From the NCBI RefSeq assembly GCF_000308795.1, contig NZ_BAGK01000038.1, positions 24,190 through 88,189 of the forward strand: a DNA stretch of 64,000 bases, in the 5' to 3' direction. Numbering within the stretch: the stretch's first letter is position 1; each line of letters begins with the position of its first letter. Both the position numbers and the translations under genes were made by a program. The notes under the pieces were generated by a model. That model made no database searches. It was not told the origin of the DNA and was given only the letters and a program-made list of their open reading frames with translations. This document shows, in pieces, positions 23,801 through 32,017 of the stretch. This stretch comes from Nocardia thailandica NBRC 100428 (lineage in GTDB: Bacteria; Actinomycetota; Actinomycetes; Mycobacteriales; Mycobacteriaceae).

Positions 23801-24336
23801 TCGTCGGCGCGGGCGCGCCCAAGCTCGTCGCCGCGGTCTCGGGCGAGGAGTCCGCGGTCGCCGGCATCGCCGACGCCGTGGCCGACCTGCTGCCCGCCTA
23901 CATGATCCCGACCCGCGTCGAGTACCTCGCGCGGATGCCGCTCACCGCCAACGGCAAGCTCGACCGCCGCGCGGTGGTCGAACTGCTCGAGCCTGCGCCG
24001 GGCAGCGGCGAGGACTCCGCCCCGCGCGACGACGTCGAGGCCGCCCTGGTCGACATCGTCACCGGCGCGCTGGGGGTCGAGACCATCGGCGTCCACGACG
24101 ACTTCTTCGCCGCGGGCGGCGACTCGGTGCTGGCCACCACCGTCATCGCCCGGGTACGCGAATGGCTCGACGTCGACCACGCGCTGGTGGCCGACCTGTT
24201 CGCCACCCGGACCGTGGCCGGGCTGGCCGAGCGGCTCCGCGGCCGGGAGGCCACCCCGCAGCGCCTGACCGAGGTCGCCCGCCTCTACCTCGAGGTCGCG
24301 AACATGACCGACGAGGAGATCCTCGCCCAGGCCTGA
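20899..24336 (+). CDS. nbtF: NRPS ArCP-Cy-A-PCP (aryl-oxazoline synthetase)
   Basis: 1145-residue MbtB-like synthetase. An N-terminal aryl-carrier domain (residues 1-75, LGLDSIRTMK, Ser34) would carry salicylate. The heterocyclisation domain (about 92-520) has the Cy motif DxxxxDxxS as DMLAGDAMS near 222. The adenylation domain is about 550-1020 (FTSGSTGTPKG near 688, GLGGATETSIHN near 831), and the PCP has FFAAGGDSV near 1069. It joins salicylate to Ser or Thr and cyclises the pair to an oxazoline. There is no oxidase domain, so an aromatic oxazole needs a separate dehydrogenase; see the SagB-type gene at 25489-26862. It is preceded by its own iron box and separated from nbtE by a hairpin. 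Confidence 0.92.
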   Translation: MDIDEIRTLVAEQIGLTAAEVGDDDDLIQLGLDSIRTMKLAGRWRKTGADVNFAQLAAAPSVAAWHALLTAGEEPAAAPEPAAEDPAGDDELAPFPLAGMQHAYWIGRSGEQELGGVAAHLYVEFDGGALDPDRLGKAVADLVAAHPMLRTRFLPDGTQQVMAEPGRPVFTVVDLRGRDAEPALAELRETKTHQVLAIEDGQVIDVTLTLLDGDRTRLHLDVDMLAGDAMSYRVLVADLAALYHGATLPAPGYSYRRYLTRPVDTAARERDRAWWAERLPDLPGAPELPTVPVGERVDQHRTVRYNHWLAPEAKQRLLAAAHERGVTPAMALAAVFAETIGGWSAQSRFLLNVPLFHREPVHPDIDRVVGDFSSSIMLEVDVTDNLSVTDRALALQRSMHESGAHTAYSGLDVLRDLGRHRGEPMLAPVVYTSALNLGELFADQVTETFGEPVWIISQGPQVLLDAQVTEVRGGLLLNWDVRESAFPAGLIDAMFERYTAAIARLGEGDAGWAAEAAVRLPRAQAEVRAAVNATDGPVSGRALHEGFFDHAATKPEAPAVVWGLGPDQGQWTYGELAARALAVGGALRAAGVRPGDAVAVQLPKGRDQILAVLGVLAAGGTYVPIGFDQPVGRRAEILRTGGIGAALSVTGADLGPEVTVVSIDAARDFAEPLAEPWRPDTSDIAYVIFTSGSTGTPKGVDVMHRGAMNTIDAVNEWFSVGPGDRVLALSALEFDASVYDIFGLFSVGGSLVAVDPVQRAEATTWVDLLRAHRVTILNCVPSMLDMILEIGGDNLGDSLRAVTLGGDWVGADLVDRLAAQVPGARFSGLGGATETSIHNTICEVTAPAPKHWATVPFGVPLRNVRCRVVNPAGRDCPDWVPGEFWVGGANVAAGYRNDPERTAERFVEHEGIRWYRTGDMARYWPDGTIEFLGRADHQVQIRGYRVELGEVESALRTVPGVRHAVAAIVGAGAPKLVAAVSGEESAVAGIADAVADLLPAYMIPTRVEYLARMPLTANGKLDRRAVVELLEPAPGSGEDSAPRDDVEAALVDIVTGALGVETIGVHDDFFAAGGDSVLATTVIARVREWLDVDHALVADLFATRTVAGLAERLRGREATPQRLTEVARLYLEVANMTDEEILAQA

Positions 24337-24413
24337 CCGGCGGGCCCGGCTAAGGTCTTCGGCATGACCCACCGCCCCCGGCCCGGCCATCCCGGGAAAA
24401 GGCTCCGCTGATC

Positions 24414-25511
24414 GTGCAGGGAGCACCCGCGATCGTGGTCTGGGGCTGTGCCGTCTGGGCGGTGGTCGTCACCGTGCTGCGGCTGTGGCTGGTGCGCGAG
24501 ACCGCCGAGGAACGGCTGATCAACCGGGCCCTGCTCTTCGCCGCCGCGGGCACCTTCCTCGGTGTGGCCTCGGTCCCGCTCCACCTCGGGATCGCGGGCC
24601 GCACCGTCGGGGCCGTCGTCGGGTTCTTCACCAGCAGCAGCGTCTTCGGATTCGCCCGGGTGGTGGCCACCCGCGACACCGAGGGCATCTGGCGCAGGCA
24701 GCGCCGCTACGACGCGGGCGCCTGGCTGCTCGGCGCGATCAGCGTGATCCTCGGCGTCGCCGCCGGGACCGGCCTGATCACCGTCGACCTGCTGAACCGG
24801 TGGTTCGACCTCGGCGGCGTCCTGGTGTGCTTCCCGCTCGCGGTGTCGGGCGCGCTGATCCTGCGCGGGTGCGTCCGAGAGATCGTGCTGCCCGCGACCT
24901 CGCTCGCCGAACGCATCACCTACGGGATCCTGATCAGCATCGCCGGCTACTGGATCAGCTACTCGGGCTACCTGGTCGTGCTGTTCGCGATGAACCGCAG
25001 CACGTTCGCCATCGGGCCGGTCTGGGCGCTGTGCGCGTACGCGTTCCTGGCCGCCATCACCACGCTGCTGGCGATCCCGGTGATGTGGCGGCTGCTCGAC
25101 GTGCTCGGCTGGAACCGCGCGGGTCGCGACTGCGCGCGGCTGCGCCCGCTGTGGGCCGACCTCACCGCCGAGGTGCCCGAGGTCTGCCTGGGCGACACCA
25201 TCCACCGCAACGCCGCCGAACGCCGCTACCGGATGACCATCGAGATCCGCGACGCCCTGCTGCACCTGCGCAGGCAGGCCGAATCGCCGGACGGTTTCGC
25301 CGCCCAGCCTGGCCGCGCGTGCGTGTGGCGCCGGGTCTACGAGATCGAGGAACGGCTCGGGCCCGAGGACATCGCCGCCGAACACGGCAGCCGAGACCTG
25401 TCCCCGGAACACGAGCGCGAGCTGCGCTACCTGCTGGCCGTCGCGGGCCGGTGGCCGCGGGCCGACGAGCCCGCCGTCCCGGCCGCGGTCAGCGCGGCGA
25501 GCCCAGGATGA
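24414..25511 (+). CDS. 7-TM membrane protein, MAB_1171c-like
   Basis: 365-residue integral membrane protein with seven clear hydrophobic segments in the first 230 residues and a roughly 130-residue soluble C-terminus (from about WRLLDVLGWNRAGRDC). It resembles the actinobacterial MAB_1171c-type putative transporters of unknown role. The likely start is GTG 24414. A 15-codon ORF (24364-24411, MTHRPRPGHPGKRLR) ends 2 bp before it and may couple translation. The 3' end overlaps the convergent SagB-type gene by 23 bp. Its position directly after nbtF suggests, but does not show, a link to siderophore export or sensing. Confidence 0.75.
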   Translation: MQGAPAIVVWGCAVWAVVVTVLRLWLVRETAEERLINRALLFAAAGTFLGVASVPLHLGIAGRTVGAVVGFFTSSSVFGFARVVATRDTEGIWRRQRRYDAGAWLLGAISVILGVAAGTGLITVDLLNRWFDLGGVLVCFPLAVSGALILRGCVREIVLPATSLAERITYGILISIAGYWISYSGYLVVLFAMNRSTFAIGPVWALCAYAFLAAITTLLAIPVMWRLLDVLGWNRAGRDCARLRPLWADLTAEVPEVCLGDTIHRNAAERRYRMTIEIRDALLHLRRQAESPDGFAAQPGRACVWRRVYEIEERLGPEDIAAEHGSRDLSPEHERELRYLLAVAGRWPRADEPAVPAAVSAASPG

Positions 25512-26862
25512 TGCTGCCGACCGCGCATTCCTCCAGCTCGTCCACCCCCGCCGCGGCGACGAAGGCCGCGGTGTCGACGAACCCCTGCGCGCACGCGCCG
25601 AGGCCCATGGCCGTCCCCGCCAGGTAGACGGTCTGGGTGAGCACCCCGACGTGCTTGAGGATCACCGAGTAGGCGACCTGCTCGTAGGTCCACATGATCC
25701 GGCCCGAGCGCGCGGCGAGCACCAGCAGCACCTGCGGTTCGGCCCCTTCCGACAGCGTGGCCGAGGTCGACTTGACCAGCTTGGCCACCGCGGGGGAGTC
25801 CGCGCCCGCGACCGGGCGCAGCACGTGATCGAACGAGTCGTAGTGGTACATCCCCGGCGCCAGACCGGCGACGTTGCGCACCACCGGATACACCTCGAGC
25901 TCGTAGACGCTGCCGCCGGACGGGAACGGCCGCGAGACCAGCTCCTCGTTCGGATGCTCCGAGCGGGTGCCGCGGGTGCGGGCGGTGCGGTAGAGCAGTT
26001 CGCCGAGCTGGGCGAGGGTGATCGGGTGCGCGTCGTCGAACGCGCGCACCGAGACCCGGTCCTCGAGGACGGCGGTCAGGCTGGGATCGGCGGCGCGGGC
26101 CGCGTCCAGGTCCGGCACCGGCAGCGCCACCGGCTCGCCCGGGTAGTCGGGCTTGCGCGCGGGCGGCTGCGGGAACTCGCCCTTGGCCCACTTGGTCGGG
26201 CCGAAGTGGTCCCAGGTGACGACGCGCTCGCCCAGCGTGCTGCGGCGGTGGAACCACAGGTCAGGCAGGCTCCAGCTGCGCGTGGTGAAGGCGCGGTCCT
26301 CGGCGTCGGCGTCGGGCACGAGGAAGCCGCACCACTGCAGGTCGTCGAAGAACTGGGACTTCACGTCGACCGGGAGCGTGGAGTCCGCCGCGCCGGGCCC
26401 GTCGAGCAGCGAGAGCAGCCGCGGATCGTGGATCCGCAGATCGCACCAGGATCGCGGATGCTCGAGCACGAAGCCCTCCGTGTCCCGGTGCAGCACCGCG
26501 AATTTCGACAGCGTGGCCGACCAGGACGGCGGCGCCGACGGCCGCGGCGCGGGCTGCGCGAACGGCCGCACGGTGTAGAGGTCACGGCCGCCGTCGCGGA
26601 CCGTCACCGCCAGCCAGCCCCCGTCGGTCAGCCGGTCCATCAGCCCGGCGACGTCGGCGCCCTGGGCCGCCGCCGTCATCTCCGCGACCGTCGCCGGGCC
26701 CTTGTTCAGCGTCTTGAGCGCCTGGAGCTGCCCGGCGGCCAGGCCGGTGAGCTTCTCCTTCTGCGGCGGGTTCAGCAGCACCGCGCCCGCCGGGGTGGTC
26801 AGGCAGGTGACGCCGGTGCGCAGCGCGAATCGGGTCTGTTCGGGATAGGTCACGGCGGGCAT
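25489..26862 (-). CDS. SagB-type flavin-dependent (azoline) dehydrogenase
   Basis: 457-residue protein of the SagB/ThcOx nitroreductase-like family, whose FMN enzymes oxidise thiazolines and oxazolines to thiazoles and oxazoles. An N-terminal winged-helix-like region (about 1-200) precedes the nitroreductase fold. That fold begins at RVSVRAFDDAHPITLAQLGE (about 268) and ends with VGVLTQTVYLAGTAMGLGAC near 420. It lies 45 bp downstream of, and on the same strand as, the iron-boxed siderophore-binding lipoprotein gene, so it should be co-expressed under iron starvation. No ribosomal peptide precursor or cyclodehydratase is nearby. The obvious nearby substrate is the phenyl-oxazoline made by NbtF. 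Family is fairly firm; substrate is inference. Confidence 0.82.
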   Translation of the reverse strand: MPAVTYPEQTRFALRTGVTCLTTPAGAVLLNPPQKEKLTGLAAGQLQALKTLNKGPATVAEMTAAAQGADVAGLMDRLTDGGWLAVTVRDGGRDLYTVRPFAQPAPRPSAPPSWSATLSKFAVLHRDTEGFVLEHPRSWCDLRIHDPRLLSLLDGPGAADSTLPVDVKSQFFDDLQWCGFLVPDADAEDRAFTTRSWSLPDLWFHRRSTLGERVVTWDHFGPTKWAKGEFPQPPARKPDYPGEPVALPVPDLDAARAADPSLTAVLEDRVSVRAFDDAHPITLAQLGELLYRTARTRGTRSEHPNEELVSRPFPSGGSVYELEVYPVVRNVAGLAPGMYHYDSFDHVLRPVAGADSPAVAKLVKSTSATLSEGAEPQVLLVLAARSGRIMWTYEQVAYSVILKHVGVLTQTVYLAGTAMGLGACAQGFVDTAAFVAAAGVDELEECAVGSIILGSPR

Positions 26863-26907
26863 GACGGGGGTGAACCTCCGCGGGTCGAACTCGGGACTAC
26901 TGCTGTC

Positions 26908-27888
26908 TTACTTGGCCGCGGCGGCGAAGGCGGGACCGAGCTTGTCCAGAATGTAAGGCACCGACAGGGCGGTCGGCTGGTTGATCGCGCTGATCTCCTG
27001 CGTGGTGAGGAACACAGCCGAACCCTTCTGCACCGCAGGCAGATCCGTGTATCCGGGCAGCTGCTTGTACTTGCCGTCTAGGCCCGGCGAGTAGCCGGCG
27101 AGCAGCAGGTCGGCGGTCAGTTCGTCGACGCGTTCGGGCGAGAGCGACACGCGGCCCTGGTTGGCGGGCAGGTCCTGGAGGTTCTTCGGGATGGTCATGC
27201 CCAGCTGCGAGAACACCTTGGCCGAACCGTCGTTCGGGTCGGTCAGCACCATCAGCTGGGCCGGACCGGCCAGCCAGGTGCTGGCGAAGGTCTTGCCCTT
27301 CAGCGTCGGGTTGGCGGCGGTGATCGCCGCGATCTTGTCGTCCACGCCCTTGATGACCGCGGTCGCCTTGTCCGGGGTGTGCAGCACCTTGCCCAGCGTG
27401 GTGACCTGGTCCTGCCAGGAGGTGACGATCGAGGTGGTGAGCCCGGGCAGGGTCGGCGCGATCTGGGACAGGGTGTCGTAGGTCTTCTGATCGGCGATGA
27501 ACGGATCGGCCAGGATCAGGTCGGGCTCCATGGCGGCGACCTGCTCGGCGATGTTGCCGCCCGGGCTCAGCGCCTTGGACTCCTTCAGGGTGTCCGGCGT
27601 CCACGGCGGGGTGCTCTTGGACGCCACCGAGACGTTGTCGATGTAGCCGATCGGCACGACGCCGAGCGCCAGGCTCGTGTCGAGCCACTGATTGCCGAGG
27701 GCGACGATCTTCTTCGGCGTCCCCTCGACCTTCGTCTCGCCCCGGGCGTGGGTGACGGTCACGGTCTCCCCGCCGGACCCGGCCGCGTCGTCGGACGAAC
27801 CACACGCGGTGACACCGAGCGCCAGCGCACCCGCCACCACCGCCACCGCGGCCCGCGACCACAGGCGGGACGCACGAACTGACCTCAT
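26908..27888 (-). CDS. iron-siderophore ABC transporter substrate-binding lipoprotein
   Basis: 326-residue FecB/FepB-type binding protein. An N-terminal signal has lipobox LGVTAC (Cys about 28), then a Ser/Gly/Asp linker, then the class III binding fold starting GETKVEGTPKKIVALG. It should capture ferric siderophore outside the membrane. No FecCD-type permease is in the window; it may feed a permease elsewhere or hand ferric siderophore to the IrtAB-like pair. The iron box at 27912-27930 lies about 24-42 bp upstream of its ATG. It heads a two-gene operon with the SagB-type dehydrogenase. Confidence 0.9.
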   Translation of the reverse strand: MRSVRASRLWSRAAVAVVAGALALGVTACGSSDDAAGSGGETVTVTHARGETKVEGTPKKIVALGNQWLDTSLALGVVPIGYIDNVSVASKSTPPWTPDTLKESKALSPGGNIAEQVAAMEPDLILADPFIADQKTYDTLSQIAPTLPGLTTSIVTSWQDQVTTLGKVLHTPDKATAVIKGVDDKIAAITAANPTLKGKTFASTWLAGPAQLMVLTDPNDGSAKVFSQLGMTIPKNLQDLPANQGRVSLSPERVDELTADLLLAGYSPGLDGKYKQLPGYTDLPAVQKGSAVFLTTQEISAINQPTALSVPYILDKLGPAFAAAAK

Positions 27889-27911
27889 GGGTAACCTTCC
27901 GTCGAAACAAC

Positions 27912-27930
27912 TCAGCCTAGGCTAACCTAC
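27912..27930. promoter_or_regulatory. IdeR/DtxR-type iron box upstream of siderophore-binding lipoprotein
   Basis: tcagcctaggctaacctac matches TTAGGTTAGGCTAACCTAA at about 15 of 19 positions, the best iron box in the window. It lies between the lipoprotein gene and the divergent BacA-like transporter and could control both. Confidence 0.8.
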
Positions 27931-28046
27931 GGACCCCTCCCGCCGGTCGGCGGCCGATCGAATCGCCTCGAGCGGTTGGACTGCCGGTCCCCGCCACGCG
28001 GGTTAGACTTCGCCGACTTTTGGCCGTCGCGGGATGGGAAGCGTGC

Positions 28047-29894
28047 GTGGAGACGTCTAGAGACTGGAGCGTCGAGTGGCTGGAGAGTCTGAAATGGCTC
28101 GCCATCGCCTTCTCCATCACCCTGGTTGCCTTCGTGGTCATCGCCGCGCTGCTGCTCACGCTGACGAAGTGGGGCCGCCAGTTCTGGTCCGTGAGCGGCG
28201 GCTACTTCCGGGGTGAGGGAGCCTGGCGCACGTGGCTCTTCGTCGCGGCCCTGCTGTTCATGGCCTTGCTCAGCGTCCGGCTGAGCGTGCTGATCAGCTA
28301 CTGGGGCAACGACATGTTCACGTCGTTCCAGCTCGGCGCCGCGGCGCTGAAATCCGGCGACGCGGCGGCCCTCTCGGAGGCGAAGACCGGGTTCTGGGAC
28401 TCGGCAAAGCTTTTCCTCGTCCTGATCACCCTCTGGATGGTCAAGGAACTGGTGTACCTCTACGGCAAGCTGGCCTTCGATATCCGCTGGCGGGTCTGGC
28501 TGACCGAGCACGTCACCACCGACTGGCTGCGCGGCCGCGCGTTCTACCGGGCCCGGTTCATCGACAACACCATCGACAATCCCGACCAGCGTGTGCAGGC
28601 CGACATCACCACCTTCACCCAGCAGTCGCGCACGCTGTCGCTCGGCGCGGTGGAGGCCATCGTCTCGGTCGTGTCCTTCACCAAGATCCTGTGGGACCTG
28701 TCCGGCCCGATGACCATCCTCGGCGTCACCATCCCGCGCGCCGCCCTGGTCATCGTGCTCGCCTACGTGCTCATCACGACGCTGATCGCCTTCTGGGTCG
28801 GCCACCCGCTGATCCGGATCAACTTCCTCATCGAGCGCACGACGGCCAACTTCCGCTACGCGCTCGTCCGGGTCCGCGACTCCGCCGAGAGCGTGGCGTT
28901 CTACAACGGTGAGGACGTCGAGCGCAAAGGCCTGCTCGACCGCTTCGCCGCGGTGATCCGGGTGCAGTGGACCTACGTCTACCGCTACCTGAAGTTCGCC
29001 GGCTGGAACTTCGTGGTCAGCCAGTCCGCGTACCTGTTCCCGTATCTCATCCAGGCGCCCCGTTTCTTCAGCGGCGCGGTCACCCTGGGCGGGATGAACC
29101 AGACGGCCTCCGCGTTCAGCGAGATCCAGAGCTCCCTGTCGTTCTTCCGTGAGTCCTACGACGACTTCGCCGCCTACCGCGCGTCCCTCATCCGACTCGA
29201 CGGCCTGCTGATCGCCGGCAAGGAATCGCGCGATCTGCCCGCGATCGCCGCCGCCGATCTCGAGGACGGCGTCAGCCTCGACAAGGTCGATGTGCGCAAG
29301 CCCGACGGCACCGTGCTCATCGACGACCTGACCCTGCGGCTCGCCCCCGGCGACGCGCTGGTCGTGAAGGGCGCCTCGGGCAGCGGCAAGACCACCCTGC
29401 TGCGCGCGCTCGCGCAGATGTGGCCCTACGCAGGCGGCGAGGTCGGCCGCCCGGCGGGGACCGAGACGCTGTTCCTGTCCCAGATCCCCTATCTGCCCCT
29501 CGGCGATCTGCGCACCGCGGTCGAGTATCCGGTCAGGAAGGACGGGGTCACCGACGACACCCTGCGCGAGGTCCTCACCAAGGTCCACCTCGGGCACCTG
29601 GTCGACCGGCTCGACGAAGAGGCCGACTGGGCCAAGATCCTGTCCCCGGGAGAGCAGCAGCGCCTGGCGTTCGCCCGCATCCTGCTGATCCGCCCCAAGG
29701 CGGTCTTCCTCGACGAGGCCACCTCCGCGGTGGACGAGGGCCTGGAATACACCCTCTACAACCTCCTCCGCACCGAGGTCCCCGACACGATCCTGTTCTC
29801 GGTCGCCCACCGCAGCACCGTCGACCGCCACCACACCCAGCGCCTGGAACTCGAGGGCGCGGGCACCTGGGACCTGGCGCCGATCGACGCCTGA
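28047..29894 (+). CDS. BacA/Rv1819c-like ABC transporter (SbmA membrane domain + ATPase)
   Basis: About 615-residue fusion of an SbmA/BacA-type membrane domain (about 15-380) and an ATPase domain. The ATPase has Walker A GASGSGKTT near 447, a signature-like region LSPGEQQRLAFAR near 540 and Walker B AVFLDEAT. The closest well-known relative is Mycobacterium Rv1819c, which imports cobalamin and hydrophilic peptides. I prefer GTG 28047 with GGGAAG upstream; TTG 28020 would add nine residues without a clear ribosome site. It is divergent from the iron-boxed lipoprotein gene across about 160 bp, so iron control is possible. Substrate is unknown. Confidence 0.85.
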   Translation: METSRDWSVEWLESLKWLAIAFSITLVAFVVIAALLLTLTKWGRQFWSVSGGYFRGEGAWRTWLFVAALLFMALLSVRLSVLISYWGNDMFTSFQLGAAALKSGDAAALSEAKTGFWDSAKLFLVLITLWMVKELVYLYGKLAFDIRWRVWLTEHVTTDWLRGRAFYRARFIDNTIDNPDQRVQADITTFTQQSRTLSLGAVEAIVSVVSFTKILWDLSGPMTILGVTIPRAALVIVLAYVLITTLIAFWVGHPLIRINFLIERTTANFRYALVRVRDSAESVAFYNGEDVERKGLLDRFAAVIRVQWTYVYRYLKFAGWNFVVSQSAYLFPYLIQAPRFFSGAVTLGGMNQTASAFSEIQSSLSFFRESYDDFAAYRASLIRLDGLLIAGKESRDLPAIAAADLEDGVSLDKVDVRKPDGTVLIDDLTLRLAPGDALVVKGASGSGKTTLLRALAQMWPYAGGEVGRPAGTETLFLSQIPYLPLGDLRTAVEYPVRKDGVTDDTLREVLTKVHLGHLVDRLDEEADWAKILSPGEQQRLAFARILLIRPKAVFLDEATSAVDEGLEYTLYNLLRTEVPDTILFSVAHRSTVDRHHTQRLELEGAGTWDLAPIDA

Positions 29895-29906
29895 ACCCCG
29901 ACGAAA

Positions 29907-29938
29907 ACGGGCGGCGGTACCGAGGTACCGCCGCCCGT
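29907..29938. terminator. strong inverted repeat between convergent genes
   Basis: Perfect 15-bp arms (acgggcggcggtacc at 29907-29921, ggtaccgccgcccgt at 29924-29938) around 2 nt, which would form a 13-bp-plus stem. It sits 13 bp after the BacA-like stop and before the convergent secreted-protein gene. Likely a bidirectional terminator. Confidence 0.75.
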
Positions 29939-29978
29939 CCGCCTTCCGGAGGCGCTCTCCGCGCCGCCGGCCGAAGGG

Positions 29979-30434
29979 CTACCGCGACGAGAGTCCCGAG
30001 GAGATCCCCGAACTGCCGGTGGCGAGGTCGCAGGCGAGGGTGCTGCCCGCGTGGAGCATGCGGGTGACGATCGGCACGCTCTTGGTGACCAGCGGGGAGC
30101 CGGTGGCGTGCAGCAGCAGCGACAGCTGCACGGAGTAGCCGGTCTCCACGTAGTAGTAGGCCGTGGCCTGGGCGATCGTGCGGCCCGCGACGTCGACCTT
30201 GATGTTCACGGTGTCGCTGGCGAAGAACTTGCCGTTGGCGACGAAGTCGACCTGCGCGCCGACGTAGTCGTCGAGGCCGGTGACCTGGATCTTGGACGTG
30301 CACCCCGCGGTGAGGGTGTCGGTCAGGGCGTCGAACACCGGGCCCGCGCTCGCGTTCGGCGCGGTGACGATCAGGGTGGCGGCCAGGGCGGTCGCGGTGG
30401 TGGCGATGCGGCGCATCAGCGGGGACAGTGGCAT
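29979..30434 (-). CDS. small secreted protein of unknown function
   Basis: 151-residue protein not recognised. A Sec signal peptide covers residues about 1-30 (TAPNASA then GPVFDAL). The mature part is beta-rich with two Cys (in TAGCTSKI and TLACDLA), probably one disulfide, and ends in a Ser/Gly tail. The start is ATG 30434, with GAGGAG upstream on the minus strand. Its 5' leader holds a 9-bp hairpin (30455-30463 with 30471-30479). It is not obviously linked to the ribosomal operon that starts divergently from it. Confidence 0.75.
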   Translation of the reverse strand: MPLSPLMRRIATTATALAATLIVTAPNASAGPVFDALTDTLTAGCTSKIQVTGLDDYVGAQVDFVANGKFFASDTVNIKVDVAGRTIAQATAYYYVETGYSVQLSLLLHATGSPLVTKSVPIVTRMLHAGSTLACDLATGSSGISSGLSSR

Positions 30435-30454
30435 GGGAATGCGGCTCCTCGTTC

Positions 30455-30479
30455 CGCTCGCGGGGAGAAACCGCGAGCG
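30455..30479 (-). other. 5'-leader hairpin of the secreted-protein gene
   Basis: Perfect 9-bp arms cgctcgcgg (30455-30463) and ccgcgagcg (30471-30479) with a 7-nt loop, just upstream of the ribosome site of the minus-strand gene. It is the only clear structure in 30435-30560 and could be a leader stem or a protein-binding site. Confidence 0.35.
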
Positions 30480-30560
30480 AGGGGGACGCTAACAATGTGT
30501 GCTCCGTCACCACACGGGTTTTGAAACATTGGCACTTCAAACTGTGCGGGGGTGCCCGAT

Positions 30561-30604
30561 TTGGGTCCCACCTGGCGCTTCCCCTACACTAGACCGGTTG
30601 CCTG
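30561..30604 (+). promoter_or_regulatory. promoter of rplN operon, first half of spc
   Basis: A -35-like TTGGGT (30561-30566), 18-bp spacer and -10-like TACACT (30585-30590) are followed by agaccggttgcctg. The string ctacactagaccggttgcct is repeated exactly upstream of rpsH (38511). A leader of roughly 160 nt with several GC stems lies between it and GTG 30761, accounting for this gene-free stretch. Confidence 0.75.
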
Positions 30605-30760
30605 CGGGAGCTGTGCCCGCAATTCGGCAGTGAACCCCCAGTGGTTGGCCCGCCAGGGCCGGTGAAATCGCTGGCAGGCGCGCGTCCGGAGGGCGACAGA
30701 CCATGCCCGTCGGGTCGGCAATCCGGCGTGCGTATACATCCAGGTCAGGAGGAAGCTGAA

Positions 30761-31129
30761 GTGATTCAGCAGGAGTCGCGACTGCGCGTCGCCGACAACA
30801 CGGGTGCGAAGGAAATCCTTTGCATCCGCGTGCTCGGTGGCTCGTCGCGTCGCTATGCCGGTATCGGCGACATCATCGTCGCCACCGTCAAGGACGCCAT
30901 CCCGGGCGCCAACGTCAAGAAGGGCGACGTCGTCAAGGCCGTCGTCGTGCGCACCGTCAAGGAGCGCCGCCGTCCGGACGGTTCCTACATCAAGTTCGAC
31001 GAGAACGCTGCCGTGCTGATCAAGCCCGACAACGACCCTCGCGGCACCCGCATCTTCGGCCCGGTCGGCCGCGAGCTGCGTGACAAGCGCTTCATGAAGA
31101 TCGTTTCGCTGGCCCCGGAGGTGCTCTGA
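30761..31129 (+). CDS. rplN: 50S ribosomal protein L14
   Basis: 122 residues, full length for L14, a large-subunit protein at the subunit interface. It opens [17 protein letters not shown], the typical L14 N-terminus, and ends [10 protein letters not shown]. The start is GTG 30761 with aggaggaagctgaa upstream; in-frame extensions upstream are leader sequence. It heads rplN-rplX-rplE-rpsN with 1-4 bp gaps. rpmC-rpsQ, which commonly precede L14, are not adjacent here; the operon starts from its own promoter after a long leader. Confidence 0.97.
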   Translation: MIQQESRLRVADNTGAKEILCIRVLGGSSRRYAGIGDIIVATVKDAIPGANVKKGDVVKAVVVRTVKERRRPDGSYIKFDENAAVLIKPDNDPRGTRIFGPVGRELRDKRFMKIVSLAPEVL

Positions 31130-31130
31130 C

Positions 31131-31448
31131 ATGAAGGTGCACAAGGGTGACACCGTGCTCGTCATCTCGGGCAAGGACAAGGGCGCCAAGGGCAAGGTCA
31201 TCCAGGCCTACCCGGCGACCGGCAAGGTTCTCGTCGAGGGCGTGAACCGGATCAAGAAGCACGTCGCGGACTCCGCCAACCAGCGCGGCGCTTCCTCGGG
31301 CGGCATCGTGACCCAGGAAGCCCCCATCCAGGCCTCCAACGTGATGGTCGTCGATTCCGACGGTAACCCGACCCGCGTCGGCTACCGCACCGACGAGACC
31401 ACCGGCAAGCGGGTTCGCATCTCCCGTAAGAACGGGAAGGACATCTGA
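31131..31448 (+). CDS. rplX: 50S ribosomal protein L24
   Basis: 105-residue L24, an early 50S assembly protein, with the KOW motif at the N-terminus ([18 protein letters not shown]). Normal length. It starts 1 bp after the rplN stop and ends 1 bp before rplE, so it is translationally coupled in the operon. Confidence 0.97.
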   Translation: MKVHKGDTVLVISGKDKGAKGKVIQAYPATGKVLVEGVNRIKKHVADSANQRGASSGGIVTQEAPIQASNVMVVDSDGNPTRVGYRTDETTGKRVRISRKNGKDI

Positions 31449-31449
31449 C

Positions 31450-32013
31450 ATGACCACCAGTGAAAAGGTGCAGCCCCGGCTGAAGGCGCGCTACCGCGCC
31501 GAGATCAAGGACGCGCTGAACAGCGAGTTCGAGTACGCCAACGTGATGCAGATCCCGGGCGTCGTCAAGGTCGTCGTGAACATGGGTGTCGGTGACGCCG
31601 CGCGCGACGCCAAGCTCATCAACGGCGCCGTCAAGGACCTCGAGCTGATCACCGGCCAGAAGCCCGAGATCCGCAAGGCCACCAAGTCCATCGCGCAGTT
31701 CAAGCTGCGTGAGGGCATGCCGATCGGCGCGAAGGTCACCCTGCGCGGCGACCGCATGTGGGAGTTCCTGGACCGCCTGGTCTCCATCGCGCTGCCGCGT
31801 ATCCGCGACTTCCGCGGTCTGTCGCCCAAGCAGTTCGACGGCAACGGCAACTACACGTTCGGCCTGAGCGAGCAGTCGATGTTCCACGAGATCGACGTGG
31901 ACTCCATCGACCGCCCGCGCGGTATGGACATCACCGTGGTGACCACTGCGACCAACAACGAAGAAGGCCGTGCGCTGCTCAAGCACCTCGGCTTCCCGTT
32001 CAAGGAGAACTGA
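31450..32013 (+). CDS. rplE: 50S ribosomal protein L5
   Basis: 187-residue L5, the 5S-rRNA-binding protein of the central protuberance. Typical segments are [33 protein letters not shown] and the C-terminal [20 protein letters not shown]. Full length with the usual actinobacterial N-terminus ([14 protein letters not shown]). It lies between rplX and rpsN with minimal spacing. Confidence 0.97.
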   Translation: MTTSEKVQPRLKARYRAEIKDALNSEFEYANVMQIPGVVKVVVNMGVGDAARDAKLINGAVKDLELITGQKPEIRKATKSIAQFKLREGMPIGAKVTLRGDRMWEFLDRLVSIALPRIRDFRGLSPKQFDGNGNYTFGLSEQSMFHEIDVDSIDRPRGMDITVVTTATNNEEGRALLKHLGFPFKEN

Positions 32014-32017
32014 GCAC

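Noticed and set aside
30591..30760. rplN leader as a possible riboswitch
   Set aside because: GC-rich stems are present, but no known riboswitch core could be recognised by eye; treated as an ordinary long ribosomal leader.
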